Shown here in pieces: positions 25,751 through 34,709 of a stretch of DNA of 64,000 bases (position 1 is the stretch's first letter; each line of letters begins with the position of its first letter). The DNA is taken from the NCBI RefSeq assembly GCF_017352135.1, contig NZ_CP071454.1:3063001-3127000 (forward strand), written 5' to 3'. Made by a program: the position numbers and the translations under genes. The notes beneath the pieces are model-generated. The model was not told where the DNA came from. It worked only from the letters and a program-made list of their open reading frames with translations, and ran no database searches. The stretch is from Rhizobium lentis. Its GTDB lineage: Bacteria; Pseudomonadota; Alphaproteobacteria; Rhizobiales; Rhizobiaceae.

Positions 25751-26257
25751 TCACACCGACGACGTGTGGGACAGCTGCTCGAAACGCTCTCGCTCAGACG
25801 ACGGCGATGCATCCGTCGTGTCGCTGCCGTTGTCCTCGATGCCCGCCATTTCGCGTTTGATCTGCTCGGCGATCTCCTTTTCGATTGCCGCGCGCTGGTC
25901 GGCAGGCATGGCTGCGAGATCGGCTTCCGTCAGATCGTGCTGCTCCAGGTAGCGGGCTCGGATATACTCCGCCGGCGTCATGTTGCCCCATTCGGAAAAC
26001 TCGTCGATCAGGGACCGGTGCGCCGCGCTCGCCGCTGCCTCCTCTTCCGAAGGGGTATCGATATAGGGGCCTTCGGTGCTTTGAAGAGCCCAGACAGTGT
26101 TGGCGATCGACGGAGGCGTGCTGCTTGGTTCGAGACCCGGGCCGCCACTGCGGGCGGTTGTGGTGAATTCCGTCGTCTGTTGATTCTTGGATTTGGGCTG
26201 CTGATCGAAAAGGCCGCCGATTCCATAGTAAGTGCGAATATTGCTACTGATTTCCAT
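25751..26257 (-). CDS. Conserved hypothetical protein, acidic and partly disordered
   Basis: A 168-aa protein without a recognised family. The N-terminal part (about 1-75) is rich in S, T, P, Q and likely disordered. The middle has a helical stretch (about 85-150) with IDEFSEWGNMTPAEYIRARY and MPADQRAAIEKEIAEQIKRE. The tail is acidic and Ser-rich. There is no signal peptide or membrane helix. The start at 26257 lies directly after a hairpin with a T6 tract, and its only possible SD (GGGGAG) is inside that hairpin. It is 91 nt downstream of gcd on the same strand. Confidence 0.65.
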   Translation of the reverse strand: MEISSNIRTYYGIGGLFDQQPKSKNQQTTEFTTTARSGGPGLEPSSTPPSIANTVWALQSTEGPYIDTPSEEEAAASAAHRSLIDEFSEWGNMTPAEYIRARYLEQHDLTEADLAAMPADQRAAIEKEIAEQIKREMAGIEDNGSDTTDASPSSERERFEQLSHTSSV

Positions 26258-26284
26258 AAAAAATCTCCCCGTAAAACGGGGAGA
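26258..26284 (-). terminator. Terminator-like hairpin abutting the start codon of the downstream gene
   Basis: Read on the minus strand: TCTCCCCGT-TTT-ACGGGGAGA, a perfect 9-bp stem, followed at once by TTTTTT and then the ATG at 26257. It can serve as the terminator of gcd, whose stop is 65 bp upstream. The 3' arm contains GGGGAG, the only ribosome-binding candidate for the next gene. Confidence 0.75.
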
Positions 26285-26348
26285 CAATGGCGCCGCAACC
26301 CTGCCTAGAACTTGCGCCGGCTCTTCCACTCGCTAAAAGCTGCCCCCA

Positions 26349-28688
26349 TCACGGCAGCGTATAGGCGATCACGTAATCTCCGGGCTTGGTGCCGACCGAG
26401 CCGTGGCCGCCGGCGACCATGACGACATATTGCTTGTTGTCATCGGTCGTATAGGTCATCGGCGTCGCCTGGCCGCCGGCCGGAAGCCGCGCCCGCCAGA
26501 GTTCCCGTCCGTTGGTCACGTCGTAGGCGCGCAGATAGTCGTCGACCGCCGCGCCGAGGAAGGCGACGCCGCCTTTGGTCAGCATCGGCCCGCCGATACC
26601 GGGCACGCCGACCTTGAAGGGCAGCGGCAGCGGCGTCATGTCGTGCACGGTGCCGTTCTTGTGCATATAAGCGATCTTGCCGGTGCGCAGGTCGACGCCG
26701 GCGACATAACCCCATGGCGGTGCCTGGCAGGGGATCTGCAGCGGTCCGAGGAAGGGACCCATGAAGACGCCGTAGGGGGCGCCGTCATTGCGGTTGAGCC
26801 CCTGTTCGCTGCCCTTCTCGTCCTGTCCTCGTGGCGGAATCTCGGCGGCCGGCACCAGGCGCGAGGTGAAGGCGAGATAGGTCGGCATGCCGAACATGAT
26901 CTGCCGCTCCGGATCGACCGCAACCGAGCCCCAGTTGAAGGTACCGAAATTGCCGGGATAGACGATCGTCCCTTCGAGCGATGGCGGCGTATAGCGGCCC
27001 TCGTAGCGATAGCGGTGGAAGTCGATGCGGCAGGCGAGCTGGTCGAACAGCGACACGCCCCACATATCCTTTTCCTTGAGCGGCTCGGGCGAGAAGGTGA
27101 GATCGGAGATCGGCTGCGTCGGCGCGGTGTGGTCGCCGGTGACCGCGCCGCCGGGCGCCGGGATTTCCTTGACCGGGATGATCGGCTCGCCGCTGCGCCG
27201 GTCGAGCACATAGAGATCGCCCTGCTTGGTCGGACCGACGAGGGCAGGCACCACGCTGCCGTCCGGCCTGGTCAAATCGATGAGCGCGGGCTGCGCCGGG
27301 ACGTCCATATCCCACAGATCGTGATGCACCGTCTGGCGCACCCAGCGTAGCTGGCCGGTGGCGATGTCGAGCGCGACGATCGAGGAGGAGAATTTCTCGA
27401 CCTTATCGCTGCGGTTGATGCCGAGCTGGTCGGGCACCTGGTTGCCGAGCGGGATGTAGACCATGCCGAGCGCCTCGTCGACGCTGAAGACCGACCAGCT
27501 GTTCGGCGAGTTGGTCGTGTAGGTCTGGCCCTCGGCGATCGGCGTCGTCACCTCGGGATTGCCGGAGTCCCAGTTCCAGACAAGCGCGCCGGTGTTGATG
27601 TCGAAGGCGCGGATGACGCCGGATTGTTCCTCGGTGGAATAATTGTCGTTCACCGCCCCACCGACGATGATCTTGCCCGCTACCGCGACCGGCGGTGAGG
27701 TGGAATAATAATAGCCGGCCGGGTTGAAGCGCATGCCGGCTTCCAGATGCAGCACGCCCTGATCGGCAAAGCCGGTGCAGACCTTCCCGTCGGCCGCATC
27801 GAGCGCGATCAGCCGGGCGTCTGAGGTCGGCAGGTAGACGCGCTCGGCGCAGGGCTGGCCGGCGGCGACATTGGTATCGGCATAATAGGTGACGCCGCGG
27901 CAGGTCTGGTGCTGCCGGTTGGGGTTCATGCCCGAATTGGCGTCGTATTTCCATTTCTCCTTGCCTGTTTTGGCGTCGAGCGCGATCGCCCAGTTATGCG
28001 GCGTGCAGAGATAGAGCGTGTCCTTCACCTTGAGCGGCGTCACCTGATAAGTCGTCTCGCTGATGTCGTCCGGCCGCTTGACGTCGCCGGTCTGGTATCG
28101 CCACGCTTCCTTCAGCGTCGAGACGTTCTCCGCGGTGATCTGGTCGAGCGGCGAATAGCGCTGGCCGAAAGGTGTGCGGCCATACTGGTGCCATTCGCCC
28201 TCCGGCACGCTGCCGCCGAAGGCGGGATTGGCGGCGACAGCATCCTTCGGCAGCTCGCCTGAAAGATCATGCGGGTCTGTCGTCATCGAATAAACGGCGA
28301 CGAGAATGGCGAGAAGGACGGGCACGGCGAGCGGCCAGGGATTGGCGCCGTAGGTGATGCCCGTCGGGCTGCGAAAGCCGAGCGGCCGGCGGATCCAGGG
28401 CGTCAACAGCCACAGCCCGAGCAGGATGATGACGCCGCCGCGCGGGCCGAGCTGCCACCAGTCGAATCCCACCTCCCAGATCGCCCAGGCGAGTGCGGCG
28501 ACGACGAGCACCGCATAGACCCAGAGCGCCACCGCCTTGCGCATCAAAAGCAGCCCGGCAGTGATCAGGAACATCAGGCCGGCGAACAAATAGAAGATGC
28601 TGCCGCCGAGCGTGACGAGCCAGAGCCCGCCGCCACTGAGCGCAAGCCCGATGATGATGAAGAGGATGGAGGTGATGACGATCGCCAT
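26349..28688 (-). CDS. gcd: Membrane-bound PQQ-dependent glucose dehydrogenase
   Basis: A 779-aa quinoprotein that oxidises glucose to gluconolactone in the periplasm and passes electrons to ubiquinone. The N-terminal ~145 residues hold five hydrophobic helices. The rest is an eight-bladed PQQ beta-propeller with repeated tryptophan docking motifs (for example ALDAKTGKEKWKYD, FDINTGALVWNW, DVTNGRELWRARL). The C-terminus VAGGHGSVGTKPGDYVIAY is typical of Gcd. GGGAGA precedes the ATG at 28688. No pqq synthesis genes are in the window. In rhizobia Gcd supports aldose oxidation and phosphate solubilisation. Confidence 0.94.
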   Translation of the reverse strand: MAIVITSILFIIIGLALSGGGLWLVTLGGSIFYLFAGLMFLITAGLLLMRKAVALWVYAVLVVAALAWAIWEVGFDWWQLGPRGGVIILLGLWLLTPWIRRPLGFRSPTGITYGANPWPLAVPVLLAILVAVYSMTTDPHDLSGELPKDAVAANPAFGGSVPEGEWHQYGRTPFGQRYSPLDQITAENVSTLKEAWRYQTGDVKRPDDISETTYQVTPLKVKDTLYLCTPHNWAIALDAKTGKEKWKYDANSGMNPNRQHQTCRGVTYYADTNVAAGQPCAERVYLPTSDARLIALDAADGKVCTGFADQGVLHLEAGMRFNPAGYYYSTSPPVAVAGKIIVGGAVNDNYSTEEQSGVIRAFDINTGALVWNWDSGNPEVTTPIAEGQTYTTNSPNSWSVFSVDEALGMVYIPLGNQVPDQLGINRSDKVEKFSSSIVALDIATGQLRWVRQTVHHDLWDMDVPAQPALIDLTRPDGSVVPALVGPTKQGDLYVLDRRSGEPIIPVKEIPAPGGAVTGDHTAPTQPISDLTFSPEPLKEKDMWGVSLFDQLACRIDFHRYRYEGRYTPPSLEGTIVYPGNFGTFNWGSVAVDPERQIMFGMPTYLAFTSRLVPAAEIPPRGQDEKGSEQGLNRNDGAPYGVFMGPFLGPLQIPCQAPPWGYVAGVDLRTGKIAYMHKNGTVHDMTPLPLPFKVGVPGIGGPMLTKGGVAFLGAAVDDYLRAYDVTNGRELWRARLPAGGQATPMTYTTDDNKQYVVMVAGGHGSVGTKPGDYVIAYTLP

Positions 28689-28828
28689 AAGGCTGTCTCC
28701 CGCTTGGCTTAGCCGGGTGAAGGATCGGCGGAAATCGCCGCCGATCAGCCAGATAGCGCGAAGGAGATGCCTTTCAACGACTGCAATTGCCGCAGGGTTT
28801 CGTCACGGTATGGTTGCGTCGACCTTGG

Positions 28829-30331
28829 TCAGGTCCCGCAGAAGGTCTGCAGCACCCGTTCCTCCGGCTTCGGCGGTTCCATATAGGCAGCGAAATCCGG
28901 CTGGTCCTCATAGGGTTTCGAGAGCACGCGGAGCAAGGCCTCGAAGAGCGAAAAATCGCCGTTCTCGACTGCCGCCTCGATTGCCTGTTCGACCCGGTGA
29001 TTGCGGGGAATGAAGGCCGGATTGACGCTGCGCATGGCGCCGGCGCGCTCGGCGGCCGTCTGCGTATCGCGCGACAGTCTCTCCCGCCATTGCGTCAGCC
29101 AGGCGCGGCAGGCCTCCGGCTCCTGGAAGCTTGCAGCAAAGGCAGGCTCCGCCTCGTTGTCGCCGGCAAGGTCCGACAGCCGCCGGAAGGTCAGGGTGAA
29201 ATCGGCCTTCTGCGTGTGCATCAGCGACAGCAACTCCTGCACCAGCTCGAGATCGCCGTTCTCTTCACCGGCAAGGCCGATCTTTCCTCGCATGCCGGCA
29301 AGCCACTCGGCCTGGAACCGCTCGCCATAGGCCCGGATCACCACATTCGCCTTGTCGACCGCGCCGTCCGGCTCGGCGTCGATCAGCGGCAGCAGCGTTT
29401 CGCCGAGCCGGGCGAGGTTCCACTGGCCGATGGCCGGCTGATTGGCATAGGCGTAGCGGCCGTGCTGATCGATCGACGAGAAAACGGTTGCCGGATTATA
29501 AGCGTCCATGAAGGCGCAGGGGCCGAAGTCGATCGTTTCTCCGGAGACGGCCATATTGTCCGTATTCATCACGCCATGAATGAAACCGACATGGAGCCAG
29601 CGGGCGATCAGCGCCGCCTGGCGCTCCGAGATTGCCGAAAACAGCGCGAGATAGGGGTTCTCGGCCTCTCTCAGCGCGGGATAGTGCCGGTCGATCACAT
29701 AGTCGGCGAGCGCCCGCACGCCGTCGGTGTCGCCCCTTGCGGCGAAATACTGGAAGGTGCCGATCCGGATATGGCTTGCCGCGACCCGGGTGAAGACAGC
29801 GCCCGGCAGCACCTCTTCGCGGAAGACCGGCTCGCCGGTCGTCACGGCCGCCAGCGCCCGAGTGGCGGGAATGCCGAGTGCAAACATCGCCTCGCTGATG
29901 ATATATTCCCGGAGCACCGGCCCGATTGCCGCGCGGCCATCGCCGCGGCGCGAAAAAGGTGTAGGCCCGGCGCCCTTCAGCTGAATATCGAAGCGCTTGC
30001 CGCTGCGGTCGACGACCTCGCCGAGCAGGATCGCCCGGCCGTCGCCGAGCTGCGGCACAAAGCCGCCGAACTGATGTCCGGCATAGGCCATCGCCAGCGG
30101 TTCGGCGCCTTCGGGAACGAGATTGCCGGAAAAGATCGCCGCGCCATCGCGGCGCAGTGCCTCGACGTCAAGCCCGAGCTCGGCGGCGAGCGGTTCGTTG
30201 AGCTTGATCAGCCAGGGCTCGGTCACGGGCGTCGGCGTTTGCGGCGCAAAGAAGCGCTCGGGCAGGCCGACATAACTGTTGTCGAACGGAAAGGCCGCGC
30301 CGGGCCGGTTTTTCTCGAGAGCGGAGGTCAT
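28829..30331 (-). CDS. selO: SelO/YdiU family protein adenylyltransferase (UPF0061)
   Basis: A 500-aa pseudokinase-fold protein. SelO enzymes transfer AMP to Ser/Thr/Tyr of target proteins in redox homeostasis. Typical blocks are FDNSYVGLPERFFA at the N-terminus, AGHQFGGFVPQLGDGRA (about residues 82-98), GAGPTPFSRRGDGRA and HGVMNTDNM with the metal-binding Asn/Asp. The bacterial alpha form lacks C-terminal selenocysteine. The ATG at 30331 sits ahead of the conserved N-terminus; the longer frame to 30448 is unlikely. Confidence 0.93.
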   Translation of the reverse strand: MTSALEKNRPGAAFPFDNSYVGLPERFFAPQTPTPVTEPWLIKLNEPLAAELGLDVEALRRDGAAIFSGNLVPEGAEPLAMAYAGHQFGGFVPQLGDGRAILLGEVVDRSGKRFDIQLKGAGPTPFSRRGDGRAAIGPVLREYIISEAMFALGIPATRALAAVTTGEPVFREEVLPGAVFTRVAASHIRIGTFQYFAARGDTDGVRALADYVIDRHYPALREAENPYLALFSAISERQAALIARWLHVGFIHGVMNTDNMAVSGETIDFGPCAFMDAYNPATVFSSIDQHGRYAYANQPAIGQWNLARLGETLLPLIDAEPDGAVDKANVVIRAYGERFQAEWLAGMRGKIGLAGEENGDLELVQELLSLMHTQKADFTLTFRRLSDLAGDNEAEPAFAASFQEPEACRAWLTQWRERLSRDTQTAAERAGAMRSVNPAFIPRNHRVEQAIEAAVENGDFSLFEALLRVLSKPYEDQPDFAAYMEPPKPEERVLQTFCGT

Positions 30332-30575
30332 GATTGATAGGTAGGGCCGGGTGGCCCGTGGCGCAAGCGTATAACGCCCTTCACGCTGCACCGGACGATG
30401 CAAGCAATCGTGATCCGCCTTTACCTCTCGGCAAAGCTGCTTTGCCATAAAGGACCTAGCGCCGCCATGATCTCAAGCGTATAGCAGATCGTCTCTTCTT
30501 GGCCATGCGCCATGTCATCCCCGCGGCCTTGCTGCTTCCCGTGCTCCGCCGCGCCACCGCGAGTGAATCCGGACG

Positions 30576-32027
30576 ATGTCGGATCAGATTTACCAGGCGC
30601 CGATGGTTCGGCGCGCCGCGCCCAATTTCCGGGTGATCGCGATGATCGTCGCGAGTGCGATGCTGATGGAAAATATAGACGCCACCGTGCTGGCGACCGC
30701 ACTGCCCACCATGGCGCGCGATTTCGCCGTCAGCGCACCGGCCATGTCGATCGCGCTCACCTCCTATCTCCTCAGCCTGGCGATCTTCATTCCGGCAAGC
30801 GGCCGGATGGCCGACAGCTTCGGCTCGCGCACCGTCTTCCGCGCGGCGATCGCGGTTTTCGTTATCGGTTCCATCCTCTGCGCGCTGGCGCCGACACTGT
30901 CCTTCCTGGTGCTGGCGCGGCTGTTGCAGGGGATGGGCGGCGCGATGATGATGCCGGTCGGCCGCCTGGTGCTGATGCGCAGCGTCGCTCGCAAGGATAT
31001 GGTCAGCGCCATGTCCTGGCTGCTCGTGCCGGCGCTGATCGGCCCGATCGTCGGCCCGCCGTTCGGCGGCTTCATCGTCACCTATCTCGACTGGCGCTGG
31101 ATCTTCTACATCAACGTGCCGATCGGCATTATCGGCATGATCTTCGTCTCGATCTATATCGATGAAGTGAAGGGCAAGGCGACCGGCCCCTTCGATACGA
31201 TCGGCTTCATCCTTTCCGGCATTTCGCTCGGCTCGCTGCTGTTCGGCTTCGAAATGTCGAGCCATGAAGGCGAGGGCGCTTTTTCGATCTTCCTGATCGC
31301 CGTCGGCCTGATCTTCGGCATCGCCTATTTGAGGCATGCCCGCCGGCATCCCTCACCGATTATGGATTTCTCGCTGATGAAAGTGCCGAGCTTCGGCACA
31401 TCGGTCATCGCCGGCTCGCTGACGCGCATCACGCAAGGGGCACAGCCCTTCCTGCTGCCGCTGCTTTTCCAGATCGGCTTCGGCCTTTCCGCCGCCGCGG
31501 CCGGTCAGATCGTCATCGCCACCGCGATCGGCGCGCTCGCCATGAAGCCGATGGCGAAGTTCGTCTTCAGCCGGCTCGGCTTCCGCCGCAGCCTCGTCGT
31601 CAACGGCGTCCTCGGCACGGCCGGTTACGGCCTCTGCGCCGCCTTCCGGCCGGACTGGCCGATGCCGCTGATCTTCGTCGTGCTGGTGCTCAGCGCCTTC
31701 TTCCTGTCGTTCCAGTTCACCGCCTACAACACCATCGCCTATGACGAGATCGACAAGGAGCGGATGAGCTCGGCCACGAGTTTCTACACCACGTTCCAGC
31801 AGCTGATGCTGTCGCTCGGCATCTGCATCGGAGCCTTGGCGCTGCACGGCTCCATGGCCTTCAACAACGTTGAAACGCCTTCGCTCGGCGATTTCTCCTC
31901 CGCCTTCATCGTCGTCACCATCATCTCGATCACCGCCACCATCTGGAACCTGCGCTTCTCGCCGACCGCAGGCGAGGAGATCAGCGGCTACAAGGCGAAA
32001 CGGACGAAAGGCGCCGCCGGAGCCTGA
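30576..32027 (+). CDS. MFS transporter, DHA2 (EmrB/QacA) drug-efflux type
   Basis: A 483-aa 14-helix proton antiporter. Motif D1-like LMENIDATVLATALPTMARDF lies in helix 1 (about residues 30-50), the loop motif GRMADSFGSRTVF at about 76-88, and helix 5 motif C is suggested by LVPALIGPIVGPPFGGFI. This fits multidrug or toxic-compound efflux. The ATG at 30576 has no strong SD; the upstream GGAC is weak. Unlike many EmrB genes it has no EmrA partner next to it. Confidence 0.9.
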   Translation: MSDQIYQAPMVRRAAPNFRVIAMIVASAMLMENIDATVLATALPTMARDFAVSAPAMSIALTSYLLSLAIFIPASGRMADSFGSRTVFRAAIAVFVIGSILCALAPTLSFLVLARLLQGMGGAMMMPVGRLVLMRSVARKDMVSAMSWLLVPALIGPIVGPPFGGFIVTYLDWRWIFYINVPIGIIGMIFVSIYIDEVKGKATGPFDTIGFILSGISLGSLLFGFEMSSHEGEGAFSIFLIAVGLIFGIAYLRHARRHPSPIMDFSLMKVPSFGTSVIAGSLTRITQGAQPFLLPLLFQIGFGLSAAAAGQIVIATAIGALAMKPMAKFVFSRLGFRRSLVVNGVLGTAGYGLCAAFRPDWPMPLIFVVLVLSAFFLSFQFTAYNTIAYDEIDKERMSSATSFYTTFQQLMLSLGICIGALALHGSMAFNNVETPSLGDFSSAFIVVTIISITATIWNLRFSPTAGEEISGYKAKRTKGAAGA

Positions 32028-32038
32028 CGCCGCCTTTC
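32006..32038. terminator. Bidirectional hairpin between convergent genes
   Basis: CGAAAGGCG (32006-32014) and CGCCTTTCG (32030-32038) form a 9-bp stem overlapping the MFS stop codon. It lies 5 bp before the end of the convergent small gene. Confidence 0.6.
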
Positions 32039-32043
32039 GTTCC

Positions 32044-32277
32044 TCAGAAATTGGTTAGCGCCCGCAGCCGCTTGCGGCGCGAGGGCCGGCCTTCGCGCCG
32101 GTCCGCCTCGATGCCGTAGGCTATCGGACCGTCGAGGCCGCCGAAGGCCGCAAGATCGATGTCTCGCAGCGCTACTTCCACCGCCACTTCGGCCTCGGCC
32201 GGCCTGCGCCATCCCGTGATCGCAAGCCACAGATCACGCCAGCCGCGCTCGTGCGGCGCCGCCCCCACCATCCTCAT
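32044..32277 (-). CDS. Small conserved-looking protein downstream of homocysteine methyltransferase gene
   Basis: A 77-aa cytoplasmic protein, no family recognised. It has two Trp-containing helices (GWRDLWLAITGWRRP), a short strand (VAVEVALRDIDLAAFGG) and a strongly basic C-terminus (RREGRPSRRKRLR). A good GGGAGG lies upstream of the ATG at 32277, and the gene begins 22 nt after the methyltransferase stop, so cotranscription is likely. Real-gene status rests on the ribosome site and operon position. Confidence 0.6.
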   Translation of the reverse strand: MRMVGAAPHERGWRDLWLAITGWRRPAEAEVAVEVALRDIDLAAFGGLDGPIAYGIEADRREGRPSRRKRLRALTNF

Positions 32278-32299
32278 CGTCCAACCCTCCCTGTCGGTC

Positions 32300-33247
32300 T
32301 CACGCCGCCTGCGGCAGGCATGCCTCGCAGATCGCCGCGACATGGCGATGGTCGGTGCCGCAGCATCCGCCGAGCACGCGCAGCTCAGGCATGCGTTCAA
32401 GAAGCTTGCGGTATCGCCGTCCGAGATCGTCGGGATCGCCCGCATCCAGCGTATCGCTATTGTCCAGCTGCGCGTGACTCATGGTTGAGGCATTGGCGCG
32501 GATGCCGAAAATACGCTTTGCCCAGGTGCTTGAATGGTCGAGGGCAGATTCGAAATGCGTCGGGTGGGCGCAGTTGATCATGTAGTAAGCCGGTGCTCCG
32601 CCGGTGGCCATGTCAGTGGTCTCGATGGCCTCCTGGATGCTTCGGCCCGTCACCAGCCTGCCGTCCGTCTCCAGTGTGAAGGAGATGGCGCAAGGCATGG
32701 CGAACGACCGTGCCGCCCGCGCCACGCCGATCGCCTCGTCGATATTCGTCAGCGTGAATGCGCTCACCATATCCGCCTCAGTTCCGGCGAAGACCTCGAT
32801 CTGGAAGGCGTGGTAATCCTCCGCCTCGTGCGCGCTCATCATGCCCGCCTTATAGCCATCGCCGCGCGGACCGATCGCGCCGCTGATGACGATCGGTTGC
32901 TCCGGCCGCTCATACGTTTTGCGCAAACCCAGGAGCAGCTCGACGGCTTCCTCGTTCGCCGCCTTCAATGCTTCGCTTGTATAGCCGAGCTTTTGCCCCC
33001 AGTCGGGATTGGCCCGCCACGTAGCGGTGTCGAGCACGAAGCCGGTGCCGTGCCGCCGTGCGATATCGAGGTATGGGCGATAGTAGTTCCGCGTGCGCTG
33101 CCGGCCGTCTTCTGACGCCAGCAGTACGAAAGAGGCGAAATGTGGAAGCGCGATCCCGTCGTGGAAGATCATCGTTGTTTCCATGCCGCCATCGGTCAGG
33201 AAGGTGCCGCCTTTCAGCTGCGGCAAGTCATGTCTGTACTTTGTCAT
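32300..33247 (-). CDS. Homocysteine S-methyltransferase family protein
   Basis: A 315-aa zinc-dependent methyltransferase (MmuM/BHMT-like). The N-terminal LTDGGMETTMIFHDG carries the barrel start. A cysteine in YMINCAHP (about residue 219) and the CC pair in LGGCCGTDHRH (about 297-304) are the three zinc ligands expected. It makes methionine from homocysteine using a methyl donor such as S-methylmethionine; the donor is not predictable. It is divergent from a TetR regulator, which may control it. Confidence 0.9.
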   Translation of the reverse strand: MTKYRHDLPQLKGGTFLTDGGMETTMIFHDGIALPHFASFVLLASEDGRQRTRNYYRPYLDIARRHGTGFVLDTATWRANPDWGQKLGYTSEALKAANEEAVELLLGLRKTYERPEQPIVISGAIGPRGDGYKAGMMSAHEAEDYHAFQIEVFAGTEADMVSAFTLTNIDEAIGVARAARSFAMPCAISFTLETDGRLVTGRSIQEAIETTDMATGGAPAYYMINCAHPTHFESALDHSSTWAKRIFGIRANASTMSHAQLDNSDTLDAGDPDDLGRRYRKLLERMPELRVLGGCCGTDHRHVAAICEACLPQAA

Positions 33248-33442
33248 TGTTGAAGTTTCTCCCGTCGCGGCGCCTGAACTGGTCGCCGTCGATGAGGGAT
33301 GTTCTGCCGTTTAATCGGCTGCCAAACTAGCCGACTTGAGGTATACTGGCGGCAGTTCCGGCTTAGGCTGATCAAAATCAATTGCTTGGGGTAGTCGACG
33401 CTGTCGGGGACGTATGCAGGTCTGACTTTGCGTCGCTCGAAA

Positions 33443-33459
33443 CTGTACCGCAGGTACAG
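33443..33459. promoter_or_regulatory. Perfect 17-bp palindrome, probable TetR operator
   Basis: CTGTACC (33443-33449) - GCA - GGTACAG (33453-33459) lies 8 bp before the tetR start codon, reaching into its ribosome site region. This position suits autorepression and control of the divergent homocysteine methyltransferase gene 195 bp away. GTAC-cored sites are typical of TetR regulators. Confidence 0.72.
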
Positions 33460-33467
33460 GAGGGGAT

Positions 33468-34145
33468 ATGCGAAAGGGAGAGGAAACGCGCACCCGCATC
33501 CTGGATGTGGCCGAAGCGGCAGTCTTGCAGAAGGGTTTTGGCGGGACCTCCATCGAGGAACTGATCGCCGAGACGGGGATCACCAAGAGCGGCTTCTTCT
33601 ACCACTTCAAGGACAAGAACGAGCTCGCCAAGGCGCTGCTCAACCGCTACATCGAAAACGACGAGCGCATCTACGACGAGATATTCGGCCGTGCGCGCGA
33701 TCTCATGGACGATCCGCTGCAATCCTTCCTGCTCGGCCTGAAACTGCTATCCGAGCTGCTTTCGGATCTGCCGAACGGCCATCCCGGCTGCCTGGTGGCG
33801 ACTGTCTGCTATTATGAGCGGTTGTTCGACCGGGAGATCCAGGAGACAAACCGCAATGCGGTTCTTGCCTGGCGGCGGCGCTTCGGCCGCATGCTCCGCG
33901 AAATCATGGAAGTCTATCCGCCGCGCGAGCCCGTCAACGTCGACCAACTCGCCGATATGGTTTCGTCGGTTCTCGAAGGCGGCATCGTTCTGTCGAAGAC
34001 GCTGAAGGAACCGAACACCCTGGCCGAGCAGGTGCTGATGCTGCGGACCTTCGTGCGGATGCTCTTTCTGTCGGCTGTCGAGCCTGCCCTCACGGCCGTC
34101 AGGCGGGGACAAGCCTTCGCCGCGGCCGGCAGCGATCAGCCTTAG
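33468..34145 (+). CDS. TetR/AcrR family transcriptional regulator
   Basis: A 225-aa repressor. The N-terminal HTH spans about residues 6-52: RILDVAEAAVLQKGFGGTSIEELIAETGITKSGFFYHFKDKNELAKAL in sense, with the FYHFKDK recognition block. The C-terminal ligand domain has a CLVATVCYY stretch. Its ligand is unknown. It lies divergent to a homocysteine S-methyltransferase gene with a palindrome in between. The 3' end overlaps the convergent DUF1697 gene by 4 bp. Confidence 0.9.
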   Translation: MRKGEETRTRILDVAEAAVLQKGFGGTSIEELIAETGITKSGFFYHFKDKNELAKALLNRYIENDERIYDEIFGRARDLMDDPLQSFLLGLKLLSELLSDLPNGHPGCLVATVCYYERLFDREIQETNRNAVLAWRRRFGRMLREIMEVYPPREPVNVDQLADMVSSVLEGGIVLSKTLKEPNTLAEQVLMLRTFVRMLFLSAVEPALTAVRRGQAFAAAGSDQP

Positions 34146-34660
34146 CCATCCATCTCAGCCGCAAGTTCGGCGAGCTTGCGCACTGTATTAAGACTGCGAG
34201 ACGTTCCGGGCTTCAGTGCCGGCAGCTTCAGCTTAGAGCGGCCGGAGCCGTTGGGATAGTGCACATAGATTTCCCGGCCGGCGAGCTGCGCTTTCTCGCC
34301 GTCAGGCGCAACCATCTTTTCCAGCGCATCGCGGCGTGCTGCTTCTGGCAGAAAGTAGACGAGCAGGAAACTTGGCTTGGCATCGGGAAAGGGCGCTTCG
34401 GCGGCAATTGCCTCAAGTTCCTTCCGGCTGCGCACCATCACGCCCGGAGGCTTGCCCATCTTCTTGCCGAGCGCCTCGTCGAGCTTTTCCTCGACTGCCT
34501 TTCCTTTCTCATTCGAGCGGAACAGCACATTGCCGCTCTGGATGTAGGTTTTCACGTTGTTAAAGCCGAGGCCCTCACAGACCTCCTTGAGTTCAGCCAT
34601 CGACAGCGAGCCGGTGCCGCCGACGTTAACGGCGCGGAGGAGGGCGATGTAGACGGGCAT
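34142..34660 (-). CDS. DUF1697 domain-containing protein
   Basis: A 172-aa protein. The N-terminus MPVYIALLRAVNVGGTGSL and the following KTYIQSGNVLF block are diagnostic for DUF1697, a conserved cytoplasmic family of unknown function. A C-terminal basic GRSKLKLPAL region is also typical. The ATG at 34660 follows GGGAGA. It is followed on the same strand by oligopeptidase B reading from 36818, separated by 49 nt at 34661-34709; it lies after that gene in transcription order. Confidence 0.88.
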   Translation of the reverse strand: MPVYIALLRAVNVGGTGSLSMAELKEVCEGLGFNNVKTYIQSGNVLFRSNEKGKAVEEKLDEALGKKMGKPPGVMVRSRKELEAIAAEAPFPDAKPSFLLVYFLPEAARRDALEKMVAPDGEKAQLAGREIYVHYPNGSGRSKLKLPALKPGTSRSLNTVRKLAELAAEMDG

Positions 34661-34709
34661 TTCTCTCTCCCTTGACATTGTGCCGTGTGGCACGGCACGC
34701 CCTCAACCC

